Of a stretch of 64,000 bases of DNA, positions 48,942 through 57,801 are shown in pieces. Below the pieces are notes generated by a model. The model ran no database searches, was not told the origin of the DNA, and was given only the letters and a program-made list of their open reading frames with translations. The stretch covers positions 2,914,001-2,978,000 of the forward strand of contig JAXLXE010000001.1 of the NCBI GenBank assembly GCA_046328115.1, in the 5' to 3' direction. Position 1 is the first letter of the stretch, and every line of letters begins with the position of its first letter. This stretch comes from JAXLXE01 sp046328115 (GTDB lineage Bacteria > Chloroflexota > UBA6077 > JACCZL01). A program made the translations under genes and the position numbers.

Positions 48942-50219
48942 CTACCGTCGCGGGCCGGGCACGGCAGGGGCTCCGCCGCTCGGCGGGGCGGCCGTCCGGG
49001 AGTCAGGTCGTGGCGTTGGCGTGGCGCCCGGCTGGACTGGGCCGGAGCGCGGCGGCGGCTGGGTTTGCATGGTGGGGGTCGGGGTGGGCGGCCCGCTAGG
49101 CACCGAGAGATCGGGCAGCGCGGGCAACGTGCAGGAGCTTGCGTACTGGTTACCGATCAGCGGCGTGGCCTGGTCCGTGAAGAAGTTGGTCCCATTGCTG
49201 GTGGTCACATTGTTCACGTACACGTTGTTCTGGCCCTTGCGGTCGTAGATGCCGGCGCTGGTGTTGTTGGACGCGGTGTTGTTGCAGATGGCGTTGCCGC
49301 CTAGCGTGTTCGTCTCCAGCCGGAACATCTGGATGCCCACGTTCTGGTAGGTGGCAGTGTTGCCCACCAGTTTGTTGTTGGACACGTTCAGGCCATCGTC
49401 CGGCTCGAGGTCGATCCCTGCCACGGCCTCGCGGCGGTTGTTGCTGGAGATCAGGCACCCGTCGATGATGTTGTTCAACCCATGGGTGATGGAGATGCCG
49501 TTGCGGCCGTTCGCCGTGGCGCGGCATCCGCTCAACCGCGTGTTGGTCACCCCGAACTGGTTGGGGTTGTAGCCCAGGTAGAACCCGTCCTTGCTGAAGT
49601 TGTCCGCCGCCACGCGCACCACGTACGCCGCGTTCACGTTGACCAGCCGCAGGCCAAAGCAACAGCCGCTGGTAGCGGACGCCACACCAGGGCCGGACAG
49701 CGTGAGATCGCGCACCGCGAAGTTGCCGTTGCCGGCGGTCAGCGCGCTGTTGGACATCATGTGGTCATCCACACCCGCGGCAAACTTCAGGATGGTCACG
49801 TCCATGCCGTCGCCGTAGACCATCACGTTGGAGTACACCCGGATCTTCGCGGGCAGGAAGTGGGTGCCAGCCGGGATCCGCACGGATCCACCCGTGTCAC
49901 GCACGGCATCGATGGCAGCCTGGATGCTGGCATAGCTCGATGACACGACGTGTACGCCCGGCCAGGCCTGGGCGGAGACGGGCGTGGTCGGCTTTCCCCG
50001 CCCTGGCGGGAGCGGCCTGGAGGGCGTGGGCACCACCGGAGCGGTCGCCCGCGGGACGATCGTGGGGGTGGGCCCCGCCGCGGTCCGCACCACTACCGTG
50101 GCCTGCGGCCGCGATACCGGCCGCGGGTCAGCAGTCTGCGCCGAGGCGATCGAAACCGTGGTCCCGATCAACGACAACAGCAAACAGAGCCGGAGGGCAA
50201 TCGTTCGTCGTGTAGGCAT
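48942..50219 (-). CDS. Secreted right-handed beta-helix (NosD/pectate-lyase-like) protein
   Basis: 425 residues. A signal peptide (about 1-28, LRLCLLLSLIGTTVSIASAQ) is followed by a Pro/Thr/Arg linker. The central region has Asn-rich turn repeats of a parallel beta-helix: HVVSSSYASIQAAIDAVRDT, SVRIPAGTHFLP, then many GISITHG, VSNNKLVGNTATY, NNTASNNTSAGIYDR-type units. Its likely role is binding or cleaving extracellular polysaccharide. The C-terminal tail is again Pro/Thr-rich. The start ATG 50219 follows GGGGGAG. No lyase active site is evident. Function is not certain. Confidence 0.85.
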   Translation of the reverse strand: MPTRRTIALRLCLLLSLIGTTVSIASAQTADPRPVSRPQATVVVRTAAGPTPTIVPRATAPVVPTPSRPLPPGRGKPTTPVSAQAWPGVHVVSSSYASIQAAIDAVRDTGGSVRIPAGTHFLPAKIRVYSNVMVYGDGMDVTILKFAAGVDDHMMSNSALTAGNGNFAVRDLTLSGPGVASATSGCCFGLRLVNVNAAYVVRVAADNFSKDGFYLGYNPNQFGVTNTRLSGCRATANGRNGISITHGLNNIIDGCLISSNNRREAVAGIDLEPDDGLNVSNNKLVGNTATYQNVGIQMFRLETNTLGGNAICNNTASNNTSAGIYDRKGQNNVYVNNVTTSNGTNFFTDQATPLIGNQYASSCTLPALPDLSVPSGPPTPTPTMQTQPPPRSGPVQPGATPTPRPDSRTAAPPSGGAPAVPGPRR

Positions 50220-50323
50220 GCTCCCCCGGGACACCGCGGTGGCGCGACAAGTCTAGCTAGACACTCGTCCACCTGCAACAACGAGCGCGCCAGCCGCGAG
50301 GTGACGGAAGAGCTGCACCCAGG

Positions 50324-51352
50324 CTAGTGGACCTGAAGTACAGCCTTCATCACGTTCTTGGCCAGGGCGTGCTCCATCGCCAGCACCGCATCGCTCAGCG
50401 GATACGTGCGGATCAGCGGGCCAACGTCGATCGTCCCGTCCGCGATGAACTGGATGGCCCGCTCGTAGTCATCCCAATTCGCGATGTAGCTGGCCTTCAG
50501 GTCCAGCTCCCGCCGCACCGCGACGGATGGGTCGATGGGAAAGGCGCCGCTGTACAGCGCGATGATGACGATGGTCCCGCCCTTCTCCACACCCTGCACG
50601 GCCGACTCAAAGCCACCCTGCGTGCCCGCGCACTCGATGGCCAGGTCCGCCCGGTCACGGCCCACCACGCGCTTAAGGCCTTCGTTCACGGACTCGCGCG
50701 CCGTGTTGATGGTCTTGAACCCCAGCGCCTCGGCCGTAACCAGGCGCACCTCCTGGTCCACCTCGGCACCGGTCACCACCACCTCAGCGCCCGCCGCCCG
50801 TGCAATCTGGGCAGTCAGCAGTCCAATCGGGCCTGGTCCCGTCACCAGCGCCAGATCACCCGGACGGACCCCGCTGCGCTCCAACACCGCGTGGGTAGCG
50901 ACCGAGGCCGGCTCCACCACGGAGGCGTGCTCAAACGACAGGCCATCGGGGATCGTGTGCAGCGAGTTCGTCCCGATGACGGTCTGCTCGGCCATGCCAC
51001 CATCGATGTGGACGCCGCGCACGCGGAAGTTGTCGCAGATGCTCGTTCGCCCCCGGCGGCACCGCGGGCAGGCCCCACAGTAACGCACGGACTCCGCGAT
51101 CACTCGCGTGCCCTCAGGCACGCCGGCGTCAGCGCTCCGCGCAACCACGCCGGCAAACTCGTGCCCGATGACCCGCGGCGTGGTCATCACCGCGTGGAAG
51201 ATGGGGTCCCAGTGCCAGATGTGGAGGTCGCTTCCGCAGATAGACGTGGCCTTGACGGAGATCAGCGCCTCGCCGGCACCTGGCGTCGGTGGCGCCACGT
51301 CACGCACGGCGATGGCGCCAACCTGCGGCGCCTCTTTCACAACAGCCAGCAT
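50324..51352 (-). CDS. Zinc-dependent medium-chain alcohol dehydrogenase
   Basis: 342 residues. Catalytic zinc ligands Cys39 (TSICGSDLH), His64-Glu65 (GHEF) and Glu near 146 (VVEPASVATHA); structural zinc cysteines C92, C95, C98 and C106. The Rossmann motif is VTGPGPIGLLTAQIA. It is of the sorbitol/threonine-dehydrogenase type. The gene is the last in the liv-type operon, starting 4 bases after livG, so its substrate may be what the transporter brings in. Exact alcohol unknown. Confidence 0.9.
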   Translation of the reverse strand: MLAVVKEAPQVGAIAVRDVAPPTPGAGEALISVKATSICGSDLHIWHWDPIFHAVMTTPRVIGHEFAGVVARSADAGVPEGTRVIAESVRYCGACPRCRRGRTSICDNFRVRGVHIDGGMAEQTVIGTNSLHTIPDGLSFEHASVVEPASVATHAVLERSGVRPGDLALVTGPGPIGLLTAQIARAAGAEVVVTGAEVDQEVRLVTAEALGFKTINTARESVNEGLKRVVGRDRADLAIECAGTQGGFESAVQGVEKGGTIVIIALYSGAFPIDPSVAVRRELDLKASYIANWDDYERAIQFIADGTIDVGPLIRTYPLSDAVLAMEHALAKNVMKAVLQVH

Positions 51353-51356
51353 CAGG

Positions 51357-52136
51357 TCACACTCCCTCGGAGGACGCGGCCCGGCCCAGATACGCCTCGA
51401 TCACCCTGGGATCGCGCTGTATCTCGTGGGGCGTACCCTCCGCGATCTTCGTCCCGTGGTCTAGCACGGTGACACGGTCAGAGATCCCCATCACCACCCG
51501 CATGTGGTGCTCGATGAGGAAGATGGTCAGGTTCAGCTCAGTCCTGAGCCGGCGGATGAGGTCCGTGAGATCGTCGGTCTCCTTGGGATTCATCCCCGCC
51601 GTGGGCTCGTCCAGCAGCAGCAGCGTTGGCTCCGTGGCCAGCGCTCTCGCGATCTCGAGGCGACGCTGATCGCCGTAGGGCAGGTTGCGCGCCCACGTCT
51701 CCTCAACCCCATGGAGCCCAGCGTAGTCCAGCAGCTCGCTGGCCCGCGCCCGCGCCCGCCGCTCCTCCGCCGTCGTACTGGGTAGCCGCAATACCGCCCC
51801 CCAGGGCGTGGCCTTGAGCCGGGTGTGCATGCCCACCAGCACGTTGTCCAGCGCGCTCATGCTGCCAAACAGCCGGATGTTCTGAAACGTCCTGGCGATG
51901 CCGCGGCGCGTGATGTCGCTGGGTTTGGCGTTTTCCAGCCGATCGCCCTTGAAGACGATGGTGCCGCTCGTGGGCTTGTAGAGGCCGGCGACCAGATTGA
52001 AGAAAGTGGTCTTACCGGCCCCATTGGGGCCGATCAGGCTGACGATCGACCCCTGCTCGATCTCGAAGTCCACCTCGTTCACGGCCACGAGCCCGCCGAA
52101 TCGTTTGGTGACGCCGCGTGCCGTGAGGAGGGTCAT
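51357..52136 (-). CDS. livG: Branched-chain amino acid-type ABC transporter ATPase (LivG)
   Basis: 259 residues. Walker A GPNGAGKTT, ABC signature replaced by LPYGDQRRLEIARAL (the YGxQRR type of LivG), Walker B LLLLDEPTAGMN, and a switch His in LIEHHM. The family's typical long insertion between Walker A and the signature, RTFQNIRLFGSMSALDNVLV, is present. It powers uptake with LivH and LivM. It starts 12 bases after the livM stop. A livF gene usually accompanies livG but is not present in this operon. Confidence 0.94.
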   Translation of the reverse strand: MTLLTARGVTKRFGGLVAVNEVDFEIEQGSIVSLIGPNGAGKTTFFNLVAGLYKPTSGTIVFKGDRLENAKPSDITRRGIARTFQNIRLFGSMSALDNVLVGMHTRLKATPWGAVLRLPSTTAEERRARARASELLDYAGLHGVEETWARNLPYGDQRRLEIARALATEPTLLLLDEPTAGMNPKETDDLTDLIRRLRTELNLTIFLIEHHMRVVMGISDRVTVLDHGTKIAEGTPHEIQRDPRVIEAYLGRAASSEGV

Positions 52137-52148
52137 GGGATCTGACGG

Positions 52149-53210
52149 CTAAGCCGCCGGGGTCGGCCCAACAGCGCGGTTGTTGTTCGGCCTCACCAGC
52201 TCCTGCTGGCGCTGGACGCTGGGGAAGATCCCCTGCGGCCGCAGCAGCATCATCAAGACCAGCAGCAGGCCAAACATCATCAGCTTCGAGTTGGCCAGGT
52301 CGATCTGCGACAGCAGCGGGATACCCAGGTTCTTCACGGTGCTCGCGGCGGTCTCCGTGAAGATGAAGTTGAAGGCGCCCATCAGCAGGCCGCCAAACAT
52401 CACGCCCCAGATGTTGCCGATACCGCCCATGATGACCATGGCCAGCAGGATGATGGAGATGCTGAAATCAAACTGGAACGGGTCGATGAACTGGAGCATG
52501 GCCGCGTAGAGCGCCCCGCCGAACCCGGAGAAAGAGGCGCCCAGGGCAAAGGCCAGGAGCTTGGTCTTCACCAGATCGATGCCCATGCTGGCCGCCGCGA
52601 TCTCGTCCTCGCGGATCGCCACCCACGCCCGGCCAAGCCGCGACCCCTGCAGCCGGATCATCAAGTACACCGAGAACGCGCTCACCGCCAGGATCAGGTA
52701 GTACCAGGGCACCTGGTCAGAGGCCAGCAGCTCCGTGCCGCCGAAGTGCGGCCGACCGATGGGGTTCATACCCTTGGAGCCATTGGTCAGCCCTTCAAGA
52801 TTCAGGAACGCACGCGGCACGATCTCGCCAAACGCCAGCGTCACGATGGCCAGGTAGTCGCCCCGCAGCCGAAGTGTGGGTGCCCCCAGGATCACGCCGA
52901 AGACCGCCGCCACCACGAAGGCCGCCACCAGCGCGATCCAGAAATCCGTCCGGAACGGCAGCGGACTCTGCGGCGCGGTCAGGAACGCGGCGGTGTAGCC
53001 GCCGATCGCGAAGAAGGCCGCGTAGCCCAGATCCAGCAGGCCGGCGAACCCCACCACGATGTTCAGTCCCAGCGCCAGCAGCATGAATATGAGGATGGGG
53101 TTCATGCTGCCCATCCGGTTGATGCCAAGACCGCGATCCGCGATTGGGTACAGCAGCAGAAACGCCACAAAGAGGCCAAACAGCGCCCGATTCCGCGCAC
53201 TCCCGCCCAT
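52149..53210 (-). CDS. livM: Branched-chain amino acid-type ABC permease (LivM)
   Basis: 353 residues with about ten membrane segments. LivM features: NPILIFMLLALGLNIVVGFA, LDLGYAAFFAIGGYTAA, PTLRLRGDYLAIVTLAFGEI (the EAA-like loop), and GSRLGRAWVAIREDEIAAAS. It forms half of the channel with LivH. The start ATG is 4 bases after the livH stop. Ligand may be a branched amino acid, amide or urea-type compound; the sequence does not decide. Confidence 0.94.
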   Translation of the reverse strand: MGGSARNRALFGLFVAFLLLYPIADRGLGINRMGSMNPILIFMLLALGLNIVVGFAGLLDLGYAAFFAIGGYTAAFLTAPQSPLPFRTDFWIALVAAFVVAAVFGVILGAPTLRLRGDYLAIVTLAFGEIVPRAFLNLEGLTNGSKGMNPIGRPHFGGTELLASDQVPWYYLILAVSAFSVYLMIRLQGSRLGRAWVAIREDEIAAASMGIDLVKTKLLAFALGASFSGFGGALYAAMLQFIDPFQFDFSISIILLAMVIMGGIGNIWGVMFGGLLMGAFNFIFTETAASTVKNLGIPLLSQIDLANSKLMMFGLLLVLMMLLRPQGIFPSVQRQQELVRPNNNRAVGPTPAA

Positions 53211-53214
53211 CGGT

Positions 53215-54177
53215 TCAGGCCCTCTCGGTGCTGGCTTCGCCCAGCAGACCCGTGGGGCGGAAGACCAGGATCAGGATCAGCATGCCGAAGACCACAGCCT
53301 GCGTCCAGCGGGGATCGAGCAAGAAGTCGCTGCCGGCGGCGACCACGCCGATCAGGATGCCACCCAGGAACGCCCCCTGGAGGTTGCCCACCCCGCCCAG
53401 CACCGCCGCGGTGAACGCCATCAGGCCGCCGCGGAAGCCCTGAAAGAACCAGGCACTGTTGTTGTACAGGCCGTAGATCACACCCGCCGCGCCCGCCAGC
53501 GCCCCCCCGATCAGAAACGTGAGGGCAATGGTCTGGTTGATGTTTATGCCCATCAGCGCGGCGGCATCGCGATCCTGCGCGGTCGCGCGCATCGCCTTGC
53601 CCAGCCTCGTCCGGGTGACAAACCATGACAGCGTCAACATCAGCGGCACAGCCAGCAGCATCACCGCCAGGTCCTTCACGCTAAACAGGACCAGCGTGTT
53701 CAGCTTCAAGATGTCCCGGAAGATGTCCAGGCGCGCCACCGGATGCAGGTCCGGGAAGTCCACCGGCGAGGCGCCCTTCCAGTGCAGCCCCACGTTCACC
53801 AGGATGAACGAGACGCCAATCGCGGAGATCAGGGGCGCCAGGCGCGGTGAACGGCGAAGCGGCCGGTAGGCCAGCCGCTCGATGGTCACGTTGAGGAGCG
53901 CGCAACCCGCCATGGAGAGAACCAGCGACCCAACGAACAGGCCCACCAGCATCTCCGGCGGGAGCAACGAGACCCGGCGGACTCCCATGGCGTTGGCGAC
54001 GGTCGTGACCAACGTGAGGGCGATCATCGTGCCGATCATGAAAACGTCGCCGTGGGCGAAGTTGATCAGCTCGATGATCCCGTAGACCAGCGTGTAGCCC
54101 AGGGCTACCAGCGCGATGATGGACCCGTTTGCGAGGCCAATCAGCAGGATCTGCAGGGCCGTCTCATACCAGGCCAG
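53215..54177 (-). CDS. livH: Branched-chain amino acid-type ABC permease (LivH), apparent CTG start
   Basis: From CTG 54177 the protein is 320 residues. The first in-frame ATG (54039) would remove 46 residues including the first helix and the invariant GYTLVYGIIELINFAHGDVF segment. In the open frame between the upstream TAG and 54039 there is no ATG, GTG or TTG, but a CTG at 54177 lies 7 bases after GAGGAG and gives LAWYETALQILLIGLANGSI, the normal LivH start. The rest is typical: TRLGKAMRATAQDRDAAALM, GALAGAAGVIYGLYNNSAWF. It pairs with LivM. Confidence 0.9.
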   Translation of the reverse strand: MAWYETALQILLIGLANGSIIALVALGYTLVYGIIELINFAHGDVFMIGTMIALTLVTTVANAMGVRRVSLLPPEMLVGLFVGSLVLSMAGCALLNVTIERLAYRPLRRSPRLAPLISAIGVSFILVNVGLHWKGASPVDFPDLHPVARLDIFRDILKLNTLVLFSVKDLAVMLLAVPLMLTLSWFVTRTRLGKAMRATAQDRDAAALMGININQTIALTFLIGGALAGAAGVIYGLYNNSAWFFQGFRGGLMAFTAAVLGGVGNLQGAFLGGILIGVVAAGSDFLLDPRWTQAVVFGMLILILVFRPTGLLGEASTERA

Positions 54178-54184
54178 CGTCGCG

Positions 54185-54190
54185 CTCCTC
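54185..54190 (-). promoter_or_regulatory. Shine-Dalgarno sequence supporting a CTG start of livH
   Basis: GAGGAG on the minus strand, 7 bases before the CTG at 54177. It is the only such site upstream of the permease's first helix, where no standard start codon exists. Confidence 0.55.
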
Positions 54191-54265
54191 TACGTCTTCG
54201 GGAAGTGCGCGTTAGGGTAGTCCAGGCTGAACCTGGATGCAAGCCGCGCGGATGCCCGGGCAGCG

Positions 54266-55624
54266 CTACTTCTTGGTGAAGCTGCCCTTGCCCTCAACCA
54301 CGATCGGCCCATCCTTGGACAGCCGGACCTCCACCAGGACCTCGTAGCTTCCGGCCGGTCCATCCACCGAAGAGGAAACCTCAGTGCGGCCGTCACCGTT
54401 GGTGCCGTCGGCGGTCAGGCCGATGTACTGCTGCGGGTTCAGGCGCATCGTGACCAGGATGAACGCATCCGAGACGCCCTTCCCGTCACGGGTCAGGCGT
54501 AGTTTCACGGTCTGTGGGCCGTCGCCCAGGTTGGGCTCAACCACCTGGGTCTCGAGCGTGTAGCCCTGGCCGGTAGACGTGGTGGTGCCGGCGGGCGGCG
54601 CCGCCTGGGTTGGCGCGGGCGTGGCGGCCGGTGCCGCCGCGGGGCGGGTGGCCGTAGGCGTCGCACCCGGTCCGGCCGATGCCGCGGTAGGCTGCGTCGC
54701 GGTCGCCTCGGCCGCCGGCGAGGCAGCCGGGGACGGCGCGGCGGGCGGCGCCGGCGAACCCACGTTCTCCAGGAACTTGGAGGCAATCCACCCCGCGCGG
54801 CCGCCGGACACCTTCACGTTGCGCCAGGTGCGCCCGTCCGCCTGCCGATCCTGGCCGGCAAGCTCTAGCTCCGTCCCCTCCTGCACCTGCGTGACGACCT
54901 CAGCGGAGGTGGATGGCTCCGCGCGCACGTTCACCGTGCCGCCGTCAGCATTCACCACCTTCACCTTGCCAAGGCTCGGGCCAGACGTCGCACCGTTCGA
55001 CGGGGCGCTCGTGCTGGCGGGCGGGGCGGCGGGGGCAGCGGCCGGCGCGTTTCCGCCGCCAACCGCGTCCATCTTCTTGGAGACCACAAGCGCGAGGCCC
55101 ACGGTGTCACCGAGGCTGGTCACTTCGGGCCGGCCGCGGATACCAACGAGAGCCAGCCAGCGGTTCTTCCTGAAGATGTAGATGTGCTCCGCGATCTTGC
55201 CATTGTCCCCGTCAGACGTCTGCGAAAGGCCAACGGATTCCTCGCCGAGCGGCGGGATGCTGCCTTCCGTGTAGCCCGCCTCCAGGTATGCCCGCCGGGA
55301 CGCCGCGATCTGCTTGGCCGCCTCGTCGGTATTCGCGGTCCGGGCCACGCCGGTGCGGATTTCAACCGGGCCGGCCGCCAGGTTCTGCTGATTTGCGGGC
55401 TTGCCAAAGGCGGTCTCGTACACCGCCACGCCGTCAGGTCGATCCACGGCGGCCGTCCGGTCCGCCAGCGGCGCAAAGCCGGCCGGCAGATCGCCCAGCG
55501 TCAGTGCCAACGTCTTGGGGTCAATGTTTTGGTTTGCCGGCGCGGCCAGCAGGTCCGTGCCCAGAGCGGAGGTCAGCAAACCAATGGCAACTGCCAGGTA
55601 GAGCGTGCGTCGAATCATGTTCAT
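54266..55624 (-). CDS. Secreted SH3-domain protein with beta-rich C-terminus
   Basis: 452 residues. Signal peptide at the start (MNMIRRTLYLAVAIGLLTSA). An N-terminal domain of about 160 residues (LALTLGDLPAGFAPLADRTA, IYIFRKNRWLALVGIRGRPE) resembles regions of periplasmic proteins without a named family. An SH3 domain follows (VKVVNADGGTVNVRAEPSTS, AGWIASKFLENV), then a Pro/Ala/Thr linker and a beta domain (AFILVTMRLNPQQYIGLTAD). It lies 88 bases upstream of livH on the same strand. It is not a normal Liv binding protein, which the operon lacks. Start could be ATG 55624 or 55618. Confidence 0.78.
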   Translation of the reverse strand: MNMIRRTLYLAVAIGLLTSALGTDLLAAPANQNIDPKTLALTLGDLPAGFAPLADRTAAVDRPDGVAVYETAFGKPANQQNLAAGPVEIRTGVARTANTDEAAKQIAASRRAYLEAGYTEGSIPPLGEESVGLSQTSDGDNGKIAEHIYIFRKNRWLALVGIRGRPEVTSLGDTVGLALVVSKKMDAVGGGNAPAAAPAAPPASTSAPSNGATSGPSLGKVKVVNADGGTVNVRAEPSTSAEVVTQVQEGTELELAGQDRQADGRTWRNVKVSGGRAGWIASKFLENVGSPAPPAAPSPAASPAAEATATQPTAASAGPGATPTATRPAAAPAATPAPTQAAPPAGTTTSTGQGYTLETQVVEPNLGDGPQTVKLRLTRDGKGVSDAFILVTMRLNPQQYIGLTADGTNGDGRTEVSSSVDGPAGSYEVLVEVRLSKDGPIVVEGKGSFTKK

Positions 55625-55730
55625 GGCCCGCGTGGTGTACCGCGCCGTGACGCGCTGAGTCAAGCGCTCGGCCGGCCCTGCCAAGGATGTTCGATGACGT
55701 AACGGCCGGGCGGGCTGCCGGTCGCGGTAT

Positions 55731-56471
55731 TCAGAGGACGGCCAGATGGGCCTCCAGATCGTCCCAGTGGTGCATCACCGCGTCTGCCTGGCTCACAACC
55801 TCACCGGGCGCGGCATGCGGCGCGTAGCGCACCGCGCGGAGGCCAAACGCCCTGGCCCCAGCCACGTCAGCCTCCTCCGTATCTCCAATGTGCAGCACCT
55901 CGCCTGGCTCACAGCCTAGCGCCGCCAGGGTGTCTTCGAAGATCCGCGGGTGCGGCTTCAGCCAGCCCACCTCGTTGGAGAAACTCAAGATCTCGAACCG
56001 AGACGTCAGATCGTGCTGTTCCAGCACCTCGCGCAGCACGGCGCCGCCCGTGTACCCAGTGTTGCAGATGAGCCCGATGCGGTAGCGCTCGCTCAGCGCG
56101 TCCATGGCCGGGCGGAAGCCCTCCATCAGCGGAGGTAGGAACTCCAGGGTCAGATCCACGTACGCGTGCTCCACCGTCTCAAAGGGCAGGTGGCCCGGTG
56201 CAACTCCCAGCTGCTCCATGAGGACGTCCCAGCGTCCGGCCGGCCCAATGTCGCGACCCGTGCGCGCGATCTCGTCATCGATGATTCGCCGCGCGCCGCG
56301 AAATCCCGCGCGCATGTTTTCGAGCTCCATGGGGTAACCCGCGGCGGCCAGAGCACCCAGCAGGATCCCTCGCCGCTTCTCGATCTTCTCCTGCGGGTCC
56401 TGCTGGTGCAGGATCGTTCCCCAGAGGTCCAGTGTGATCGCGCGCAACCGTGTCGCGCTCGTTCCTCCCAT
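55731..56471 (-). CDS. HAD superfamily hydrolase (subfamily IA type)
   Basis: 246 residues. Motif I ITLDLWGTILHQQD (Asp-x-Trp; the position usually held by the second Asp is Trp), motif II in GLICNTGYT, motif III Lys in LKPHPRIF, and motif IV HIGDTEEADVAGARAF. The DxW variation is seen in some haloacid dehalogenase-like members. The ATG at 56471 has GGGGAG upstream. It is divergent from the MFS gene with 62 bases between. Substrate unknown. Confidence 0.87.
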   Translation of the reverse strand: MGGTSATRLRAITLDLWGTILHQQDPQEKIEKRRGILLGALAAAGYPMELENMRAGFRGARRIIDDEIARTGRDIGPAGRWDVLMEQLGVAPGHLPFETVEHAYVDLTLEFLPPLMEGFRPAMDALSERYRIGLICNTGYTGGAVLREVLEQHDLTSRFEILSFSNEVGWLKPHPRIFEDTLAALGCEPGEVLHIGDTEEADVAGARAFGLRAVRYAPHAAPGEVVSQADAVMHHWDDLEAHLAVL

Positions 56472-56533
56472 GGTGCTCCCCACCCGTCGCGTGCCTCCTG
56501 GGTCTCTGCCGTACTGTCTGCCGAGGTACGTCC

Positions 56534-57751
56534 ATGATAGCCTGGGCACACACGGAGGCGGATTCACGGCCGCTCGGTATCATCAGCGCCGTGCTTCCAA
56601 TTCGCCGCCCGCCCGAACTGGGCGGCCTGATCTCCCTCACCATGGTGTCGTTCGCGTTCGGCGCGCTGTCACCCGCTCTGGAAGAGATACAGCAGGTGTT
56701 CGGCGGGGGTGCCCAGGTGGCCGCTCTGCTGGTGGCGGGATTCAGCGCCGGTCGCCTGATGGCCGGCTTCCCAGCCGGCCTGCTGGTAGACCGCGTTGGA
56801 CCCGGCCGCGTCATCCTGGCGGGCTCCGTGACGTTCCTCGCCGGCGCGCTGGTGGCGCTGCTCTCCACCGGGCTGTGGATGCTCGTGCTTGGACGGGTCA
56901 TCCAGGGCATTGGCCTGGCGCTGGTCCCCGCCGGCGTCCTGGGCAGGCTGATGGCCGCCGCCGCAGACGGGCGAGCGGGCGGCGCCATGGCGCTGTACCA
57001 GGGCGCCATCACGCTCGGATCCGCCATCGGTCCAGCGCTCGGTGGGCCGGCGGCCACCTTCATCGGCTGGCGGGGCGGGCTGGTGGTCTGCGTGGTCGCG
57101 GGAGTGGTGGCGGTGTTCGCGGCAATCGGATCCGCGCGCACTTACACACCGCCGCGCGCGAAGCAGCAGCAGGCGCGGGCCACATTCGGCTGGCTGGCCG
57201 CGTTAGCCCTGCTGGTGGTGCTGCTCCCGAACATCGTCACCGGGATGTACCGGTTCGCCGTGGGGCTCCTGGCGCTGCCGCTCTACGCCACCGGCCCAGT
57301 TGGCCTGGACCCCACGTCCACGGGCCTGCTGCTGGGCTCGCAGGGCCTGATCACCGTGGTGATGCTGGCGCCGGGCGGCCGGGCTTGCGACCGCTGGGGG
57401 GTGCGGCGCGTGGGCATCGTGTCAAGCGCGGCCATCATCGTGGCCATCGCCAGCTTTCCGTCTGCCACCACGTCCTGGGCCCTCTGGGGCTCCGCCCTGC
57501 TGTACGGCATGTCCCTTTCCGTATTGGGCGTCGCCGCGGGCGCCTTCATCTTCACGCTGAAGGGATTCTCCACGGGCACGCTGGTCGGCATGTACCGCCT
57601 CAGCTATGACACCGTGCAGGTCCTCAGCCCGCTGCTCGTGGGGCTGCTGTTGGACGCCGCCGGCTTCTCGCTCAGCTTCTACACGCTCGCGGCGGCGGGC
57701 GGCCTCTCCCTCTTCGCGCTTATGTCACGAATGCGACAAACCGTCAAGTAA
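56534..57751 (+). CDS. Major facilitator superfamily transporter
   Basis: 405 residues with about twelve membrane helices. The motif-A-like loop between helices 2 and 3 is AGFPAGLLVDRVGPGRVILA, and GRVIQGIGLALVPAGVLGRL follows; the symmetric loop in the second half is GGRACDRWGVRRVG. ATG 56534 lies behind GAGG and starts MIAWAHTEADSRPLG. Its substrate cannot be told. It is divergent from the HAD gene and followed after 50 bases by the glycosidase, so a sugar link is possible but unproven. Confidence 0.9.
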   Translation: MIAWAHTEADSRPLGIISAVLPIRRPPELGGLISLTMVSFAFGALSPALEEIQQVFGGGAQVAALLVAGFSAGRLMAGFPAGLLVDRVGPGRVILAGSVTFLAGALVALLSTGLWMLVLGRVIQGIGLALVPAGVLGRLMAAAADGRAGGAMALYQGAITLGSAIGPALGGPAATFIGWRGGLVVCVVAGVVAVFAAIGSARTYTPPRAKQQQARATFGWLAALALLVVLLPNIVTGMYRFAVGLLALPLYATGPVGLDPTSTGLLLGSQGLITVVMLAPGGRACDRWGVRRVGIVSSAAIIVAIASFPSATTSWALWGSALLYGMSLSVLGVAAGAFIFTLKGFSTGTLVGMYRLSYDTVQVLSPLLVGLLLDAAGFSLSFYTLAAAGGLSLFALMSRMRQTVK

Positions 57752-57801
57752 CGCGACGCCGGCGAGACACGTTCGTCTTCTCGGGGCGAGGAGCACGAAT
57801 T

